Assembly (NCBI GenBank): GCA_905235425.1 | Contig: CAJOKY010000123.1 | Location: 1-6,875 of the forward strand | Length of the DNA stretch: 6,875 bases | Origin: an uncultured Selenomonadaceae bacterium | GTDB taxonomy: Bacteria > Bacillota > Negativicutes > Selenomonadales > Selenomonadaceae | Direction: 5' to 3' | Shown: in pieces, positions 1 to 6,366 of the stretch | Position numbering within the stretch: position 1 is the stretch's first letter | Layout: every line of letters begins with the position of its first letter | The notes under the pieces: generated by a model | Told to the model about the DNA's origin: nothing | Seen by the model: only the letters and a program-made list of their open reading frames with translations | Database searches by the model: none | Program-made: the position numbers and the translations under genes

Positions 1-527
1 TTGCCGGAAATTCAATGCCGAATTTTTTCGTTGGACTGTTGCTAATTTATTTTTTTGCGTTAAAATTGAACTTGTTGCCAATAATTTCAAGCGGCTTGCA
101 AGGAGTGATACTTCCGGCGCTGACGCTTACAATTTCAATGAGCGCTAAATATACGCGGCAAATTCGCGCGGTTGTACTTGAAGAATTACAAAAACCGTAC
201 GTACTCGGTGCAAGGTCGCGCGGCGTTGATGAAGTTACAATTTTGCTGAAAAGCGTCCTGCCTTCAACGCTGGTAATGATAATAACACTGTTGGCGCTTT
301 CAACCGGCTCACTGCTCGGCGGCACCGCGATAGTTGAAACAATTTTTATGTGGGACGGCGTAGGCAAAATGGCGATCGACGCGATATTAATGCGTGATTA
401 TCCGCTGATTCAAGCCTACGTGGTATGGATGGCGATAATTTACGTCGTGATAAATTTGGCGGCAGATTTAATGTACCGTTACCTAGATCCTCGCGTTGCA
501 TGGGAAGAAGGTGACACCGATGCTTAA
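1..527 (+). CDS. ABC importer permease, NikB/DppB type (5'-truncated by window edge)
   Basis: This is the C-terminal part of an inner-membrane permease of the peptide/nickel (BPD_transp_1) family, which forms the transport channel as a heterodimer with the next gene's product. The reading frame is open from base 3, so the annotated ATG at 15 is internal: the residues around it (N-S-M-P-N-F-F-V-G) match the conserved periplasmic-to-membrane segment that normally lies in the middle of NikB/DppB. The EAA-type ATPase-contact loop is seen as YVLGARSRGV, followed by the family's typical LLGGTAIVETIF, the DAILMRDYPLIQA segment and the terminal YLDPRV motif. Several strongly hydrophobic stretches fit membrane helices. 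The stop codon overlaps the following permease start by 8 bases, implying translational coupling. Roughly the first 40% of the protein lies outside the window. Substrate is not determinable; nickel or peptides are the family norm. Confidence 0.93.
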   Translation, partial: AGNSMPNFFVGLLLIYFFALKLNLLPIISSGLQGVILPALTLTISMSAKYTRQIRAVVLEELQKPYVLGARSRGVDEVTILLKSVLPSTLVMIITLLALSTGSLLGGTAIVETIFMWDGVGKMAIDAILMRDYPLIQAYVVWMAIIYVVINLAADLMYRYLDPRVAWEEGDTDA

Positions 528-1329
528 GCCGCGTTATCGCCCGCTAATCCTGTACGTACTGGCAGCAGGCGCGTTAATCTTGGTAGCGATATTCGCACCG
601 TTTTTGACGCCGTACGATCCCTACGTACAAGATTTGCAAGGCGCATTGACTCCGCCGAATGCACAAAATTTACTCGGCACTGACAGATACGGCAGGGACG
701 TTTTATCGCGCGTGATAATGGGTTCACAGGTGACAATCTGCGCGTCGCTGTTACTTTTGGCAGTGATAACTGTGAGCGGCAGTTTGATAGGCGCGGTATG
801 CGGCTTGAAAGGGGGCAGGGTCGATACAATTTTAATGCGAACGTCGGACGTTTTCTTAGCCTTCCCGCAAATGGTTTTTGCAATAGCGGCGGCAGGAGCA
901 TTAGGCGGCGGACTTTTCAACGCGGCATTGGCGCTTGCATTAATCGGCTGGACGAAGTACGCAAGAATTTCCCGCGCATTGGTGTTGACTATTAAAAAAA
1001 TGCCGTACATGGACGCGGCAAAAATGGCGGGTACAAATTCCGTCGGCATGCTGATTTATCACGTATTGCCGAATATCGCGGGACCGGTTTTAGTCACTGC
1101 GGCGCTTGATATCGGTACGATTATAATGGAGTTGGCGGGTCTTTCATTTTTGGGATTGGGCGCAATGCCGCCAACGCCAGAATGGGGCGCGATGATGAAT
1201 AACGGTCGTTCAATGTTGCAAACTTCGTCTTGGGTAGTGCTTGCACCCGGCGCGGCGATTTTTATAACGGTTGCGATTTTCAATCTTTTAGGCGACAAAC
1301 TGCGCGATATTTTGGACGTAAAAAAATAA
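520..1329 (+). CDS. ABC importer permease, NikC/DppC type
   Basis: This is the second membrane permease (269 aa) of the importer, close to the usual NikC length. An N-terminal helix (about residues 9-29) is followed by a periplasmic piece ending in the family hallmark LGTDRYGRDVLSRV (residues 52-65). The EAA loop that docks onto the ATPase is at about residues 165-185 (D-A-A-K-M-A-G, then H-V-L-P-N). The C-terminus has the typical ELAGLSFLGLG and P-x-P-E-W-G-x-M-x-x-x-G-R signatures. An upstream in-frame ATG at 496 would add eight residues, but the ATG at 520 is preferred: AGAAGG at 506-511 sits 8 bases before it, and the N-terminus Met-Leu-Lys-Pro-Arg leads straight into the first helix. It overlaps the preceding permease by 8 bases. 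Substrate cannot be read from the permease alone. Confidence 0.95.
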   Translation: MLKPRYRPLILYVLAAGALILVAIFAPFLTPYDPYVQDLQGALTPPNAQNLLGTDRYGRDVLSRVIMGSQVTICASLLLLAVITVSGSLIGAVCGLKGGRVDTILMRTSDVFLAFPQMVFAIAAAGALGGGLFNAALALALIGWTKYARISRALVLTIKKMPYMDAAKMAGTNSVGMLIYHVLPNIAGPVLVTAALDIGTIIMELAGLSFLGLGAMPPTPEWGAMMNNGRSMLQTSSWVVLAPGAAIFITVAIFNLLGDKLRDILDVKK

Positions 1330-1343
1330 TTGGAGGATTGATT

Positions 1344-1784
1344 ATGAGAAAAATTTTTGCGGCGGCATTGGCGTTAATGCTTATGCTGATAACCGCTCCT
1401 GCAAATGCAAACGATTCACCGTCGGAAGATATCCGAATTAATTACGGCGTGTCGAAACTTTTTTCAAAGGACGATATGGACGCCGCAGTTAAAATCATTT
1501 TGAAACATTTTGAACAGTGGCAGGGTTGCGAACTTCACAGCATTTTGTATGTAGGCGACGAGTGCAACAGTGCTGAAAATCTTAAGTGGATGAATGAACT
1601 TGCCGCTGCGCATGGGCAGAAAGAAAAAATGCTCTACTGCATGGAGTTTTTAAGTGATTTTTATGTTTCACGCGAAGCTGAAAAGCATACGACGTTTAAT
1701 CCAGAAACCGAGTATAAAAATTGGCAATGGTGGCTGGCACGCAGTGAAAACGGCGAATGGCAACTTTTAACTTTCGGCTATTGA
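1344..1784 (+). CDS. Small exported protein of unknown function (146 aa)
   Basis: I do not recognise a characterised family. The start at 1344 is well set by TGGAGG at 1331-1336, 7 bases upstream; the same frame is open further 5' but that stretch overlaps the permease gene. The protein has a clear Sec signal peptide: Arg-Lys, then a hydrophobic core over residues 4-18, and a probable signal peptidase I site after A-N-A (residues 20-22). There is no lipobox. The mature part is about 124 aa, has three cysteines (62, 74, 99), and ends in a Trp-rich segment, Y-K-N-W-Q-W-W-L-A-R-S, then G-E-W-Q-L and a terminal G-Y. This looks like a small folded periplasmic or extracytoplasmic domain. It is 14 bases downstream of the permease gene and upstream of a terminator, so it is probably the last gene of the permease operon. 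A role as accessory factor of the transporter is only inferred from position. Confidence 0.85.
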   Translation: MRKIFAAALALMLMLITAPANANDSPSEDIRINYGVSKLFSKDDMDAAVKIILKHFEQWQGCELHSILYVGDECNSAENLKWMNELAAAHGQKEKMLYCMEFLSDFYVSREAEKHTTFNPETEYKNWQWWLARSENGEWQLLTFGY

Positions 1785-1812
1785 TATTTGGCGATAAAAA
1801 TTAATTTGAACG

Positions 1813-1841
1813 ATAAACCCCTGCAGGGGCTTATTTTTTTT
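1813..1841 (+). terminator. Rho-independent terminator after the permease/exported-protein genes
   Basis: A hairpin is formed by ATAAaCCCC (1813-1821) and GGGGcTTAT (1826-1834) around a TGCA loop: four G-C pairs, one A/C mismatch, then four A-T pairs. It is followed directly by a run of T to 1841. It lies 28 bases after the stop of the small exported protein, so it likely ends the transcript from the permeases. The solute-binding protein gene downstream then needs read-through or its own promoter. Confidence 0.8.
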
Positions 1842-1853
1842 GTGCGGCTTATT

Positions 1854-1859
1854 TATAAT
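1854..1859 (+). promoter_or_regulatory. Possible -10 element (TATAAT) for the solute-binding protein gene
   Basis: A perfect TATAAT hexamer lies just after the terminator and before the repeat array. No convincing -35 is found: the hexamer 17 bases upstream is TTATTT, inside the terminator T-tract. If active, transcription would begin within or next to the repeat array, and the whole hairpin would be in the 5' leader of the solute-binding protein mRNA. This is weak evidence in an A/T-rich gap. Confidence 0.25.
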
Positions 1860-1862
1860 TTT

Positions 1863-1960
1863 AGTGAGTAGTTAGTAGTGAGTAGTTAGTAGTGAGTAGT
1901 TAGTAGTTAATAGTTAGTAGTGAAAAATACTACTTACTACTTACTATTTACTACTTACTA
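1863..1960 (+). repeat. Heptanucleotide repeat array forming a long hairpin
   Basis: The left part (1863-1923) is a head-to-tail array of 7-base units of the form AGTNAGT. It alternates AGTGAGT and AGTTAGT, so it also reads as three exact 14-base units (1863-1876, 1877-1890, 1891-1904) and one degenerate unit (1905-1918). The right part (1929-1960) is the same heptamer family on the opposite strand (ACTACTT units, i.e. AGTAAGT in reverse complement). Positions 1890-1921 can pair with 1929-1960 around a 7-base A-rich loop: 26 Watson-Crick pairs, two G-T pairs and four mismatches in 32 positions. Because the unit is 7 bases and contains TAG, it carries stop codons in all three forward frames. 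No T-tract follows, so it is not a standard terminator. It resembles the short tandemly repeated elements scattered in some bacterial genomes. Confidence 0.9.
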
Positions 1961-1969
1961 AAGATAGTC

Positions 1970-1977
1970 AGGAGTGG
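1970..1977 (+). promoter_or_regulatory. Ribosome binding site that sets the solute-binding protein start
   Basis: AGGAGTGG ends 8 bases before the ATG at 1986 (11 bases from the AGGAG core). An in-frame GTG at 1974 lies inside this site and so cannot be the start it serves. The ATG at 1986 also gives a clean lipoprotein signal peptide. The site starts 10 bases after the repeat hairpin. Confidence 0.75.
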
Positions 1978-1985
1978 AAAAATTT

Positions 1986-3521
1986 ATGAAGAAAAAATTT
2001 TTAGCCGCAATTTTATCGGCAGGACTTTTGCTTACAGGTTGCGGCGGCGAAAAAACTTCAAGCGACGATAAAAGCACTTTCACTTACGGCACTGTTGCTT
2101 ACGGCGTTGCAATGGAAAATGCCGGTACTGATCCGCATAACTCCTACAGCGGCTGGTCTGCCATACGTTACGGCATTGGTGAGACGCTTTTCAAATTCAA
2201 TGAAAGTATGCAACTTGAGGCGTGGATTGCTGAAAGTTTTGAGCAGGTTGACGATTTCACGCTGAAAATAAAAATTAAAGACAACGTGACTTTTTCAAAC
2301 GGCAAGAAGGTTGACGGCGCGGCGGTTAAAAAATGCCTTGAACATTTAATCGCCGTTCACGACAGAGCGCCGAAGGATTTAAAAATTTCTTCGATAACTG
2401 CGGACGGGCAATTTGTCACGATAAAATCCAATGAAAAAGTTCCCGCGCTTTTAAATTATTTGTCAGATCCCTACGGCTGTATCATTGACGTTGACTCCGG
2501 TATTAAAGACAACATTGCAATAGGTACCGGTCCTTACAAGGCGGTTAAAGTTACCGACACGCAGATTGATTTGGTGAAAAATGAAAATTATTGGGACGCC
2601 GTTAAACCTAAGATTGAAAAAATTATCGTCAAAAGCATTACCGACGGCGACACTTTAACAATGGCGATGCAGAACGGCGAGCTTGACGCGGTACAAGGTC
2701 TGCCGTATTCAAGCCTGCAACTTTTCAACGACGCGGGAAAATTTAAATTGAGTCAAGCCGAAACTTCCCGCGTTTATCAAGCCGCGTTTAATTTCAAGAC
2801 GCCGGTACTTCAAGATATAAATGTACGCCGCGCTGTTTCTATGGCGATTGACAAGGAAAATTTCACGAAGGTTTTACTTAGCGGCAACGGCGAACCTGCC
2901 ATTGGACCTTTTCCAAAAAATTTGACTTTTGGCGATACAACGGTTACAGCCGCGCCATACGACATTGACGCCGCGAAAAATCTTTTGGCAGAGGCAGGCT
3001 GGGCTGATACAAACGGCGACGGCTACGTTGACAAGGAAGGTAAAAATTTGGAGCTGAATTATTTAACCTACACTTCGCGGCAGGAACTCCCGCTTTTGGC
3101 AGAATCCGTGCAGGCTAGTCTTAAAAAAATCGGCGTCAAGCTAAACGTCAACGCTACCGACAACTACAAAACTTTTTTGAAAAACGGCGAATACGATATT
3201 TTCAGCAAGGCGATTGTCACTGCGCCTACAGGCGATGCGGAATATTATTTTACAAGCCACATTGTAAACGGCGCGGTTGATAACGCGGGATTTTATGACA
3301 GCGCGGAAATTACGGCACTTGAAAATGAATTGCATAACACTTTCGGCGCTGATAAACGCTCCGACATTGCAATAAAAATGTCACAAAAAATTTTAGATGA
3401 CTGCGCGCTTTTTTACGCGGCTCATTTAAAAATGTCGCTGGTTATGAAGTCTAATGTTGACGGCTTTAACGCGCACCCTTCGGACTACTACGAAATTACG
3501 CCGGAATTAGTAAAAAAATGA
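1986..3521 (+). CDS. Lipoprotein solute-binding protein of a peptide/nickel-type ABC importer (SBP_bac_5)
   Basis: This is the extracytoplasmic substrate receptor (511 aa) of the importer, anchored by lipid. The N-terminus is M-K-K-K, a hydrophobic core, and the lipobox L-L-T-G-C with the modified cysteine at residue 19, then a polar linker rich in Gly, Ser, Asp and Lys. The rest matches the NikA/DppA/OppA fold family (SBP_bac_5): an early G-x-x-E-T-L-F-K segment, W-I-A-E-S-F-E, D-x-x-T-L-K-I-K-I-K-D-N-V-T-F-S-N-G, the GTGPYK motif, E-N-Y-W-D at residues 200-204, and N-V-R-R-A-V-S-M-A-I-D-K. Length is normal for the family. It sits after a terminator and repeat hairpin, so it is probably transcribed apart from the permeases, and its stop overlaps the ATPase start. 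The overall length and gene set resemble nickel or metallophore receptors, but I cannot identify ligand residues with confidence; short peptides remain possible. Confidence 0.93.
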   Translation: MKKKFLAAILSAGLLLTGCGGEKTSSDDKSTFTYGTVAYGVAMENAGTDPHNSYSGWSAIRYGIGETLFKFNESMQLEAWIAESFEQVDDFTLKIKIKDNVTFSNGKKVDGAAVKKCLEHLIAVHDRAPKDLKISSITADGQFVTIKSNEKVPALLNYLSDPYGCIIDVDSGIKDNIAIGTGPYKAVKVTDTQIDLVKNENYWDAVKPKIEKIIVKSITDGDTLTMAMQNGELDAVQGLPYSSLQLFNDAGKFKLSQAETSRVYQAAFNFKTPVLQDINVRRAVSMAIDKENFTKVLLSGNGEPAIGPFPKNLTFGDTTVTAAPYDIDAAKNLLAEAGWADTNGDGYVDKEGKNLELNYLTYTSRQELPLLAESVQASLKKIGVKLNVNATDNYKTFLKNGEYDIFSKAIVTAPTGDAEYYFTSHIVNGAVDNAGFYDSAEITALENELHNTFGADKRSDIAIKMSQKILDDCALFYAAHLKMSLVMKSNVDGFNAHPSDYYEITPELVKK

Positions 3522-4192
3522 TGAATGAAAATATTTTGACTGTAAAAAATCTGCGCGTATTGTACGGCGAAAATGAAATTATTCGTGACATAAATTTTTC
3601 CCTGCAACGCGGCGAAATTTTTATAATCGTCGGCAAAAGCGGCGGCGGCAAATCCACCATATTAAAATCTGTTGCCGGACTTTTAGGCGGCGGTGCGAAA
3701 ATTGAAGGGCAAATTTTTTTCGACGGCAGAGACATTACCAACCTCCGCGCAGATGAACGGCGTAAATTGGCAGGTGCTGAAATCGCGATGATTTTTCAAA
3801 ATGCCGGTGCGTCATTCTGTCCAATTCGTACTATCGGCGCGCAGATTTTTGAAAGTGTCGCGGCACATAAAGATTGGACGCGCGAAGAATTTTTACGTCG
3901 TGCAAGGGCTATCGCAAAAAATATTAATCTCGACGAAAATGTTTTGTACGAATACCCTTTTAAACTAAGCGGCGGTATGGCTCAGCGTGCGGGAATTTTG
4001 GCGGCAATGATTCTTGAACCGAAATTGATTTTGGCAGATGAACCTACCAGCGCTCTTGATGCAGTGACTCAATTCAGCGTGGTAAAGGAGCTTATGAACC
4101 TGCGCAAAAAATACGGCGTTTCAATCGTAATGGTTACGCATAATTTAAACGTCGCAAAATATATGGCGGATGAAATATACACTTTGCACTAA
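3518..4192 (+). CDS. ABC importer ATPase, NikD/DppD type, short C-terminus
   Basis: This is the cytoplasmic ATP-hydrolysing subunit (224 aa). All core motifs are intact: Walker A GKSGGGKST (39-47), Q-loop I-F-Q-N (Q94), ABC signature LSGGMAQR (150-157), Walker B and D-loop LILADEPTSALD (170-181) and the switch histidine in VTHN (H208). Asn95 and the following A-G-A-S-F-C-P segment fit the NikD/DppD subgroup. The protein stops 16 residues after the switch histidine, at A-D-E-I-Y-T-L-H. Relatives continue with a D/R-G-K-I-V-E-x-G segment and usually tens more residues; none of the three frames just downstream shows that continuation. Start: tandem ATG codons at 3518 and 3521, the first overlapping the previous stop as ATGA. 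There is no strong ribosome binding site, so translational coupling is likely. A partner NikE/DppF-type ATPase does not follow. It may work as a homodimer, pair with an ATPase encoded elsewhere, or be a decaying copy. Confidence 0.9.
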   Translation: MMNENILTVKNLRVLYGENEIIRDINFSLQRGEIFIIVGKSGGGKSTILKSVAGLLGGGAKIEGQIFFDGRDITNLRADERRKLAGAEIAMIFQNAGASFCPIRTIGAQIFESVAAHKDWTREEFLRRARAIAKNINLDENVLYEYPFKLSGGMAQRAGILAAMILEPKLILADEPTSALDAVTQFSVVKELMNLRKKYGVSIVMVTHNLNVAKYMADEIYTLH

Positions 4193-4250
4193 AAATTTTT
4201 TGAAGGGATTTTATAAAGCGTACCGAATTTTGACAGCATAAAAATTTCAA

Positions 4251-4258
4251 AGAGGTGA
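4251..4258 (+). promoter_or_regulatory. Ribosome binding site that sets the kinase start
   Basis: AGAGGTGA ends 5 bases before the ATG at 4264. A GTG at 4255 in the same frame is part of this site and therefore is not a usable start. The 71-base gap between the ATPase stop and the kinase ATG holds no convincing terminator; a TTGACA hexamer at 4230-4235 has no -10 partner at the right distance. Confidence 0.75.
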
Positions 4259-4263
4259 AGTTT

Positions 4264-5577
4264 ATGGCAAATTCTGTACGTCTAAAAAAATTTCAGCAAG
4301 TGGAATTGGCAGACGGTCGCACCGTGACAGTCACCGATAAATTAGGCGAAGGCGGTCAAGGTGTTGTCTATCGCGTGAAGTTTGATACCGGCGAAGAAAA
4401 AGCGCTTAAATGGTACTTTATCAGCTATTTCAAAGAGCCGAAAAAATTTTATAATCACTTGGCGGAAAATATAAAAGCCGGTGCACCTTCTGCCGCGTTC
4501 ATATGGCCCGAGCAACTTACAAAATGGATTGACGGCGAATCTTTCGGCTACATTATGGATATTTTTCCTGCGGGCTATGAAAGTTTTTCAAAATTCCTCA
4601 ACGCCAAAGTCAATTTTAAAAGCGTCAAGGCAATGGTAAACGCGGCTTTAAATATTGTATCTGCGTTTAAATCTCTGCACAATAAAGGCTACAACTATCA
4701 AGATTTAAACGACGGAAATTTTTCAATAAATCCTGCAACAGGCAAAGTTTTAATCTGCGATAATGATAACGTTGTAGGTCACGGTCAATATTCCGGCGTT
4801 TTGGGCAAGGCTCGCTACATGGCGCCGGAAGTGGTACGCGGCGATAAACAGCCCGATAAAAATACCGACAGATATTCTTTAGCCGTAATTCTTTTTATGC
4901 TTTTAATCGGAGATCACCCGCTTGAAGGCATGAAAACCAACGTACCGGCTTTAACGAACAAGTACGACAAAAGATTTTTCGGCACTCAGCCGCTTTTTAT
5001 TTATGATAAAGATAATGATTCCAATGCGCCGGTACCCGGTCTTCATCAAAATGCCGTGACTTTTTGGAAATATTTTCCTTCCTTCATAAAGGACGCTTTT
5101 CAACAGTCTTTCAGTCAAGACAGCCTGCTTAATATACGCGGTCGCCTTCTTGAACAGGACTGGTTTAATATTTTAATGCGTTTGAAAAGTTCAATCGTAA
5201 GATGTCCTCAATGCGGCGAAGAAATTTTTTTGGAAAGTGACAGAGAGACGGGTTGCAGCAAGGCGCATAAAATTAAACCGGTTGGTTACTTAAACTTTAC
5301 AAAAAGGTCTAATCAAGCCGTAACAGTGCCGATTTTCAAAGACGCCGTGCTTTACGATTATCACGTAAGCGGCTCTGAAGATTTTGAAACGGTCGCCGCA
5401 GTTATTCATGAAAAACCCGGCAAATTCGGGCTGGAAAATAAATCTTCAAAGAGTTGGTTTGTCACTGCGCCGAGTGGTCAAAGTGCTACAAAACAGCCCG
5501 GTGAAATTTTGGTGTTGGGTTTAGGCACAAAAATTGACTTCGGCAATAATAATATTGCTACAGTCGTGGCGAATTAA
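4264..5577 (+). CDS. Ser/Thr protein kinase-like protein with C-terminal zinc-ribbon-like and beta-rich segment (TerY-P triad type)
   Basis: This is a predicted cytoplasmic protein kinase (437 aa) that would phosphorylate Ser/Thr targets. Visible kinase elements: glycine loop G-E-G-G-Q-G (28-33), the ATP-anchoring lysine in A-L-K-W (K49), a likely helix-C glutamate (E68), a catalytic loop Y-Q-D-L-N-D-G-N with Asp147 and Asn152, a metal-binding DND (166-168) in place of DFG, M-A-P-E (186-189), and the conserved aspartate in T-D-R-Y-S (D202). The HRD arginine and the catalytic-loop lysine are replaced. After the kinase domain (to about 300) comes C-P-Q-C (314-317) with C331 and H335, a likely CCCH zinc ribbon. 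The last part (about 355-437) is beta-rich, with a G-K-F-G-L-E-N and P-G-E-I-L-V-L, then G-T-K-I-D-F-G pattern reminiscent of an FHA-like fold. There are no transmembrane or PASTA segments, unlike PrkC/StkP kinases. The VWA gene follows after 24 bases, and a PP2C phosphatase comes next, which fits a TerY-P-type signalling unit. Substrates are unknown. Confidence 0.9.
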   Translation: MANSVRLKKFQQVELADGRTVTVTDKLGEGGQGVVYRVKFDTGEEKALKWYFISYFKEPKKFYNHLAENIKAGAPSAAFIWPEQLTKWIDGESFGYIMDIFPAGYESFSKFLNAKVNFKSVKAMVNAALNIVSAFKSLHNKGYNYQDLNDGNFSINPATGKVLICDNDNVVGHGQYSGVLGKARYMAPEVVRGDKQPDKNTDRYSLAVILFMLLIGDHPLEGMKTNVPALTNKYDKRFFGTQPLFIYDKDNDSNAPVPGLHQNAVTFWKYFPSFIKDAFQQSFSQDSLLNIRGRLLEQDWFNILMRLKSSIVRCPQCGEEIFLESDRETGCSKAHKIKPVGYLNFTKRSNQAVTVPIFKDAVLYDYHVSGSEDFETVAAVIHEKPGKFGLENKSSKSWFVTAPSGQSATKQPGEILVLGLGTKIDFGNNNIATVVAN

Positions 5578-5601
5578 AAAATTTTAAGGAAGTGTATATT
5601 A

Positions 5602-6345
5602 ATGGTAATGTTAGATAAAGTTCAGACCGTACGAAGAATGTGCCCCGTGATTTTCTTGCTCGATACGTCCGGCAGTATGGAAGGCGCACCTATTGGCGCG
5701 GTAAATTCTGCGATTGAAGGCGTACTTCCTGAACTTATATCAATGAATGACAGCAACGCTGACAATGAAATTAAAGTTGCGATTATGTCTTTCGATTACG
5801 GCGCAAATTGGATTACCGGTGATGAATTGGTTTCTCCGGAAGATTTAAAATCGTCGTGGAAAGATGTATACGCCAACGGTCTCACGGCAATGGGCGCGGC
5901 TTTCAAAGAATTAAATCAAAAACTTTCTGCAAGTCACGGCTTTATGCAACGTGCATCGGGTTCTGTGGCGCCGGTACTTTTCCTTTTGTCTGACGGTGAA
6001 CCTACGGACGATTATCAATCCAATTTAAATACTTTGAAACAAAATGCATGGTATAAAGTAGCCGCACGCGTCGCCATAGGTTACGGCGAATCAAATGATG
6101 ACGTACTGCGCGAATTTACCGGCAACAAGGAAACTGTTTTGCATACGGATAACCCTGAAGATTTAAAGAAAATGATTCGTTTTGTCGCAATTACTTCCTC
6201 CCGCGTTGCCAGCACCGGCTCAAGCGCTGTAACTCCTAATAATAACCCCGACGATAACACGCAAAATGTAGCTATTGCCATTCAAGCACAAGGCGGCGCA
6301 CCTACACCTACACTTGCACCTGCCGATCCTGACGACCCTTTTTAA
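5602..6345 (+). CDS. TerY-like von Willebrand factor A domain protein
   Basis: This is a soluble VWA-domain protein (247 aa), related to TerY of tellurite-resistance/stress clusters. The MIDAS metal site is complete: D-T-S-G-S-M (D21, S23, S25), the threonine in G-L-T-A-M-G (T95), and the aspartate in L-S-D-G-E-P-T-D (D131). The order P-V-I-F-L-L-D-T-S-G-S-M-x-G-x-P-I-x-A-V-N is the typical TerY-type beginning. The VWA fold takes residues 13 to about 200; the rest is a low-complexity tail rich in Asn, Asp, Ala, Pro and Thr, ending D-P-D-D-P-F, probably disordered. There is no signal peptide or membrane helix. Start: ATG 5602, with AAGGAAGTG at 5586-5594 about 7 bases upstream; an ATG two codons later is less well spaced. 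VWA proteins of this kind bind partners through a bound divalent metal. Between a kinase and a phosphatase gene it is likely an adaptor or substrate of that pair; this is inference. Confidence 0.93.
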   Translation: MVMLDKVQTVRRMCPVIFLLDTSGSMEGAPIGAVNSAIEGVLPELISMNDSNADNEIKVAIMSFDYGANWITGDELVSPEDLKSSWKDVYANGLTAMGAAFKELNQKLSASHGFMQRASGSVAPVLFLLSDGEPTDDYQSNLNTLKQNAWYKVAARVAIGYGESNDDVLREFTGNKETVLHTDNPEDLKKMIRFVAITSSRVASTGSSAVTPNNNPDDNTQNVAIAIQAQGGAPTPTLAPADPDDPF

Positions 6346-6366
6346 TTAAATATTTCTTGTCTGTGA

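Noticed and set aside
47..1298. Several minus-strand open frames opposite the permease genes (47-367, 524-901, 621-1049, 1059-1298)
   Set aside because: They lie wholly inside well-supported permease genes, have no ribosome binding site and show no recognisable protein features; they reflect the codon pattern of the + strand genes.
1230..1343. Longer N-terminus for the small exported protein (ATG at 1230)
   Set aside because: It would overlap the permease gene by 100 bases and bury the signal peptide; TGGAGG before 1344 marks the real start.
1863..1960. CRISPR array
   Set aside because: The repeat unit is 7 bases, contiguous and without spacers; it is a tandem repeat with an inverted arm.
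1974..1985. GTG start for the solute-binding protein
   Set aside because: The GTG is inside the ribosome binding site, and the ATG at 1986 gives the proper lipoprotein signal.
3496..3741. Minus-strand open frame at the receptor/ATPase junction
   Set aside because: It is antisense to the ATPase Walker A region, with no start signals or family features.
4190..4230. Frameshifted remainder of the ATPase C-terminus
   Set aside because: The three forward frames after the stop show no G-K-I-V-E-x-G-like continuation, so a simple frameshift is not supported.
4230..4235. TTGACA as a promoter -35 before the kinase gene
   Set aside because: No -10-like hexamer lies 16-18 bases downstream; that position is the ribosome binding site.
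4255..4263. GTG start for the kinase
   Set aside because: The GTG is part of the AGAGGTGA ribosome binding site serving the ATG at 4264.
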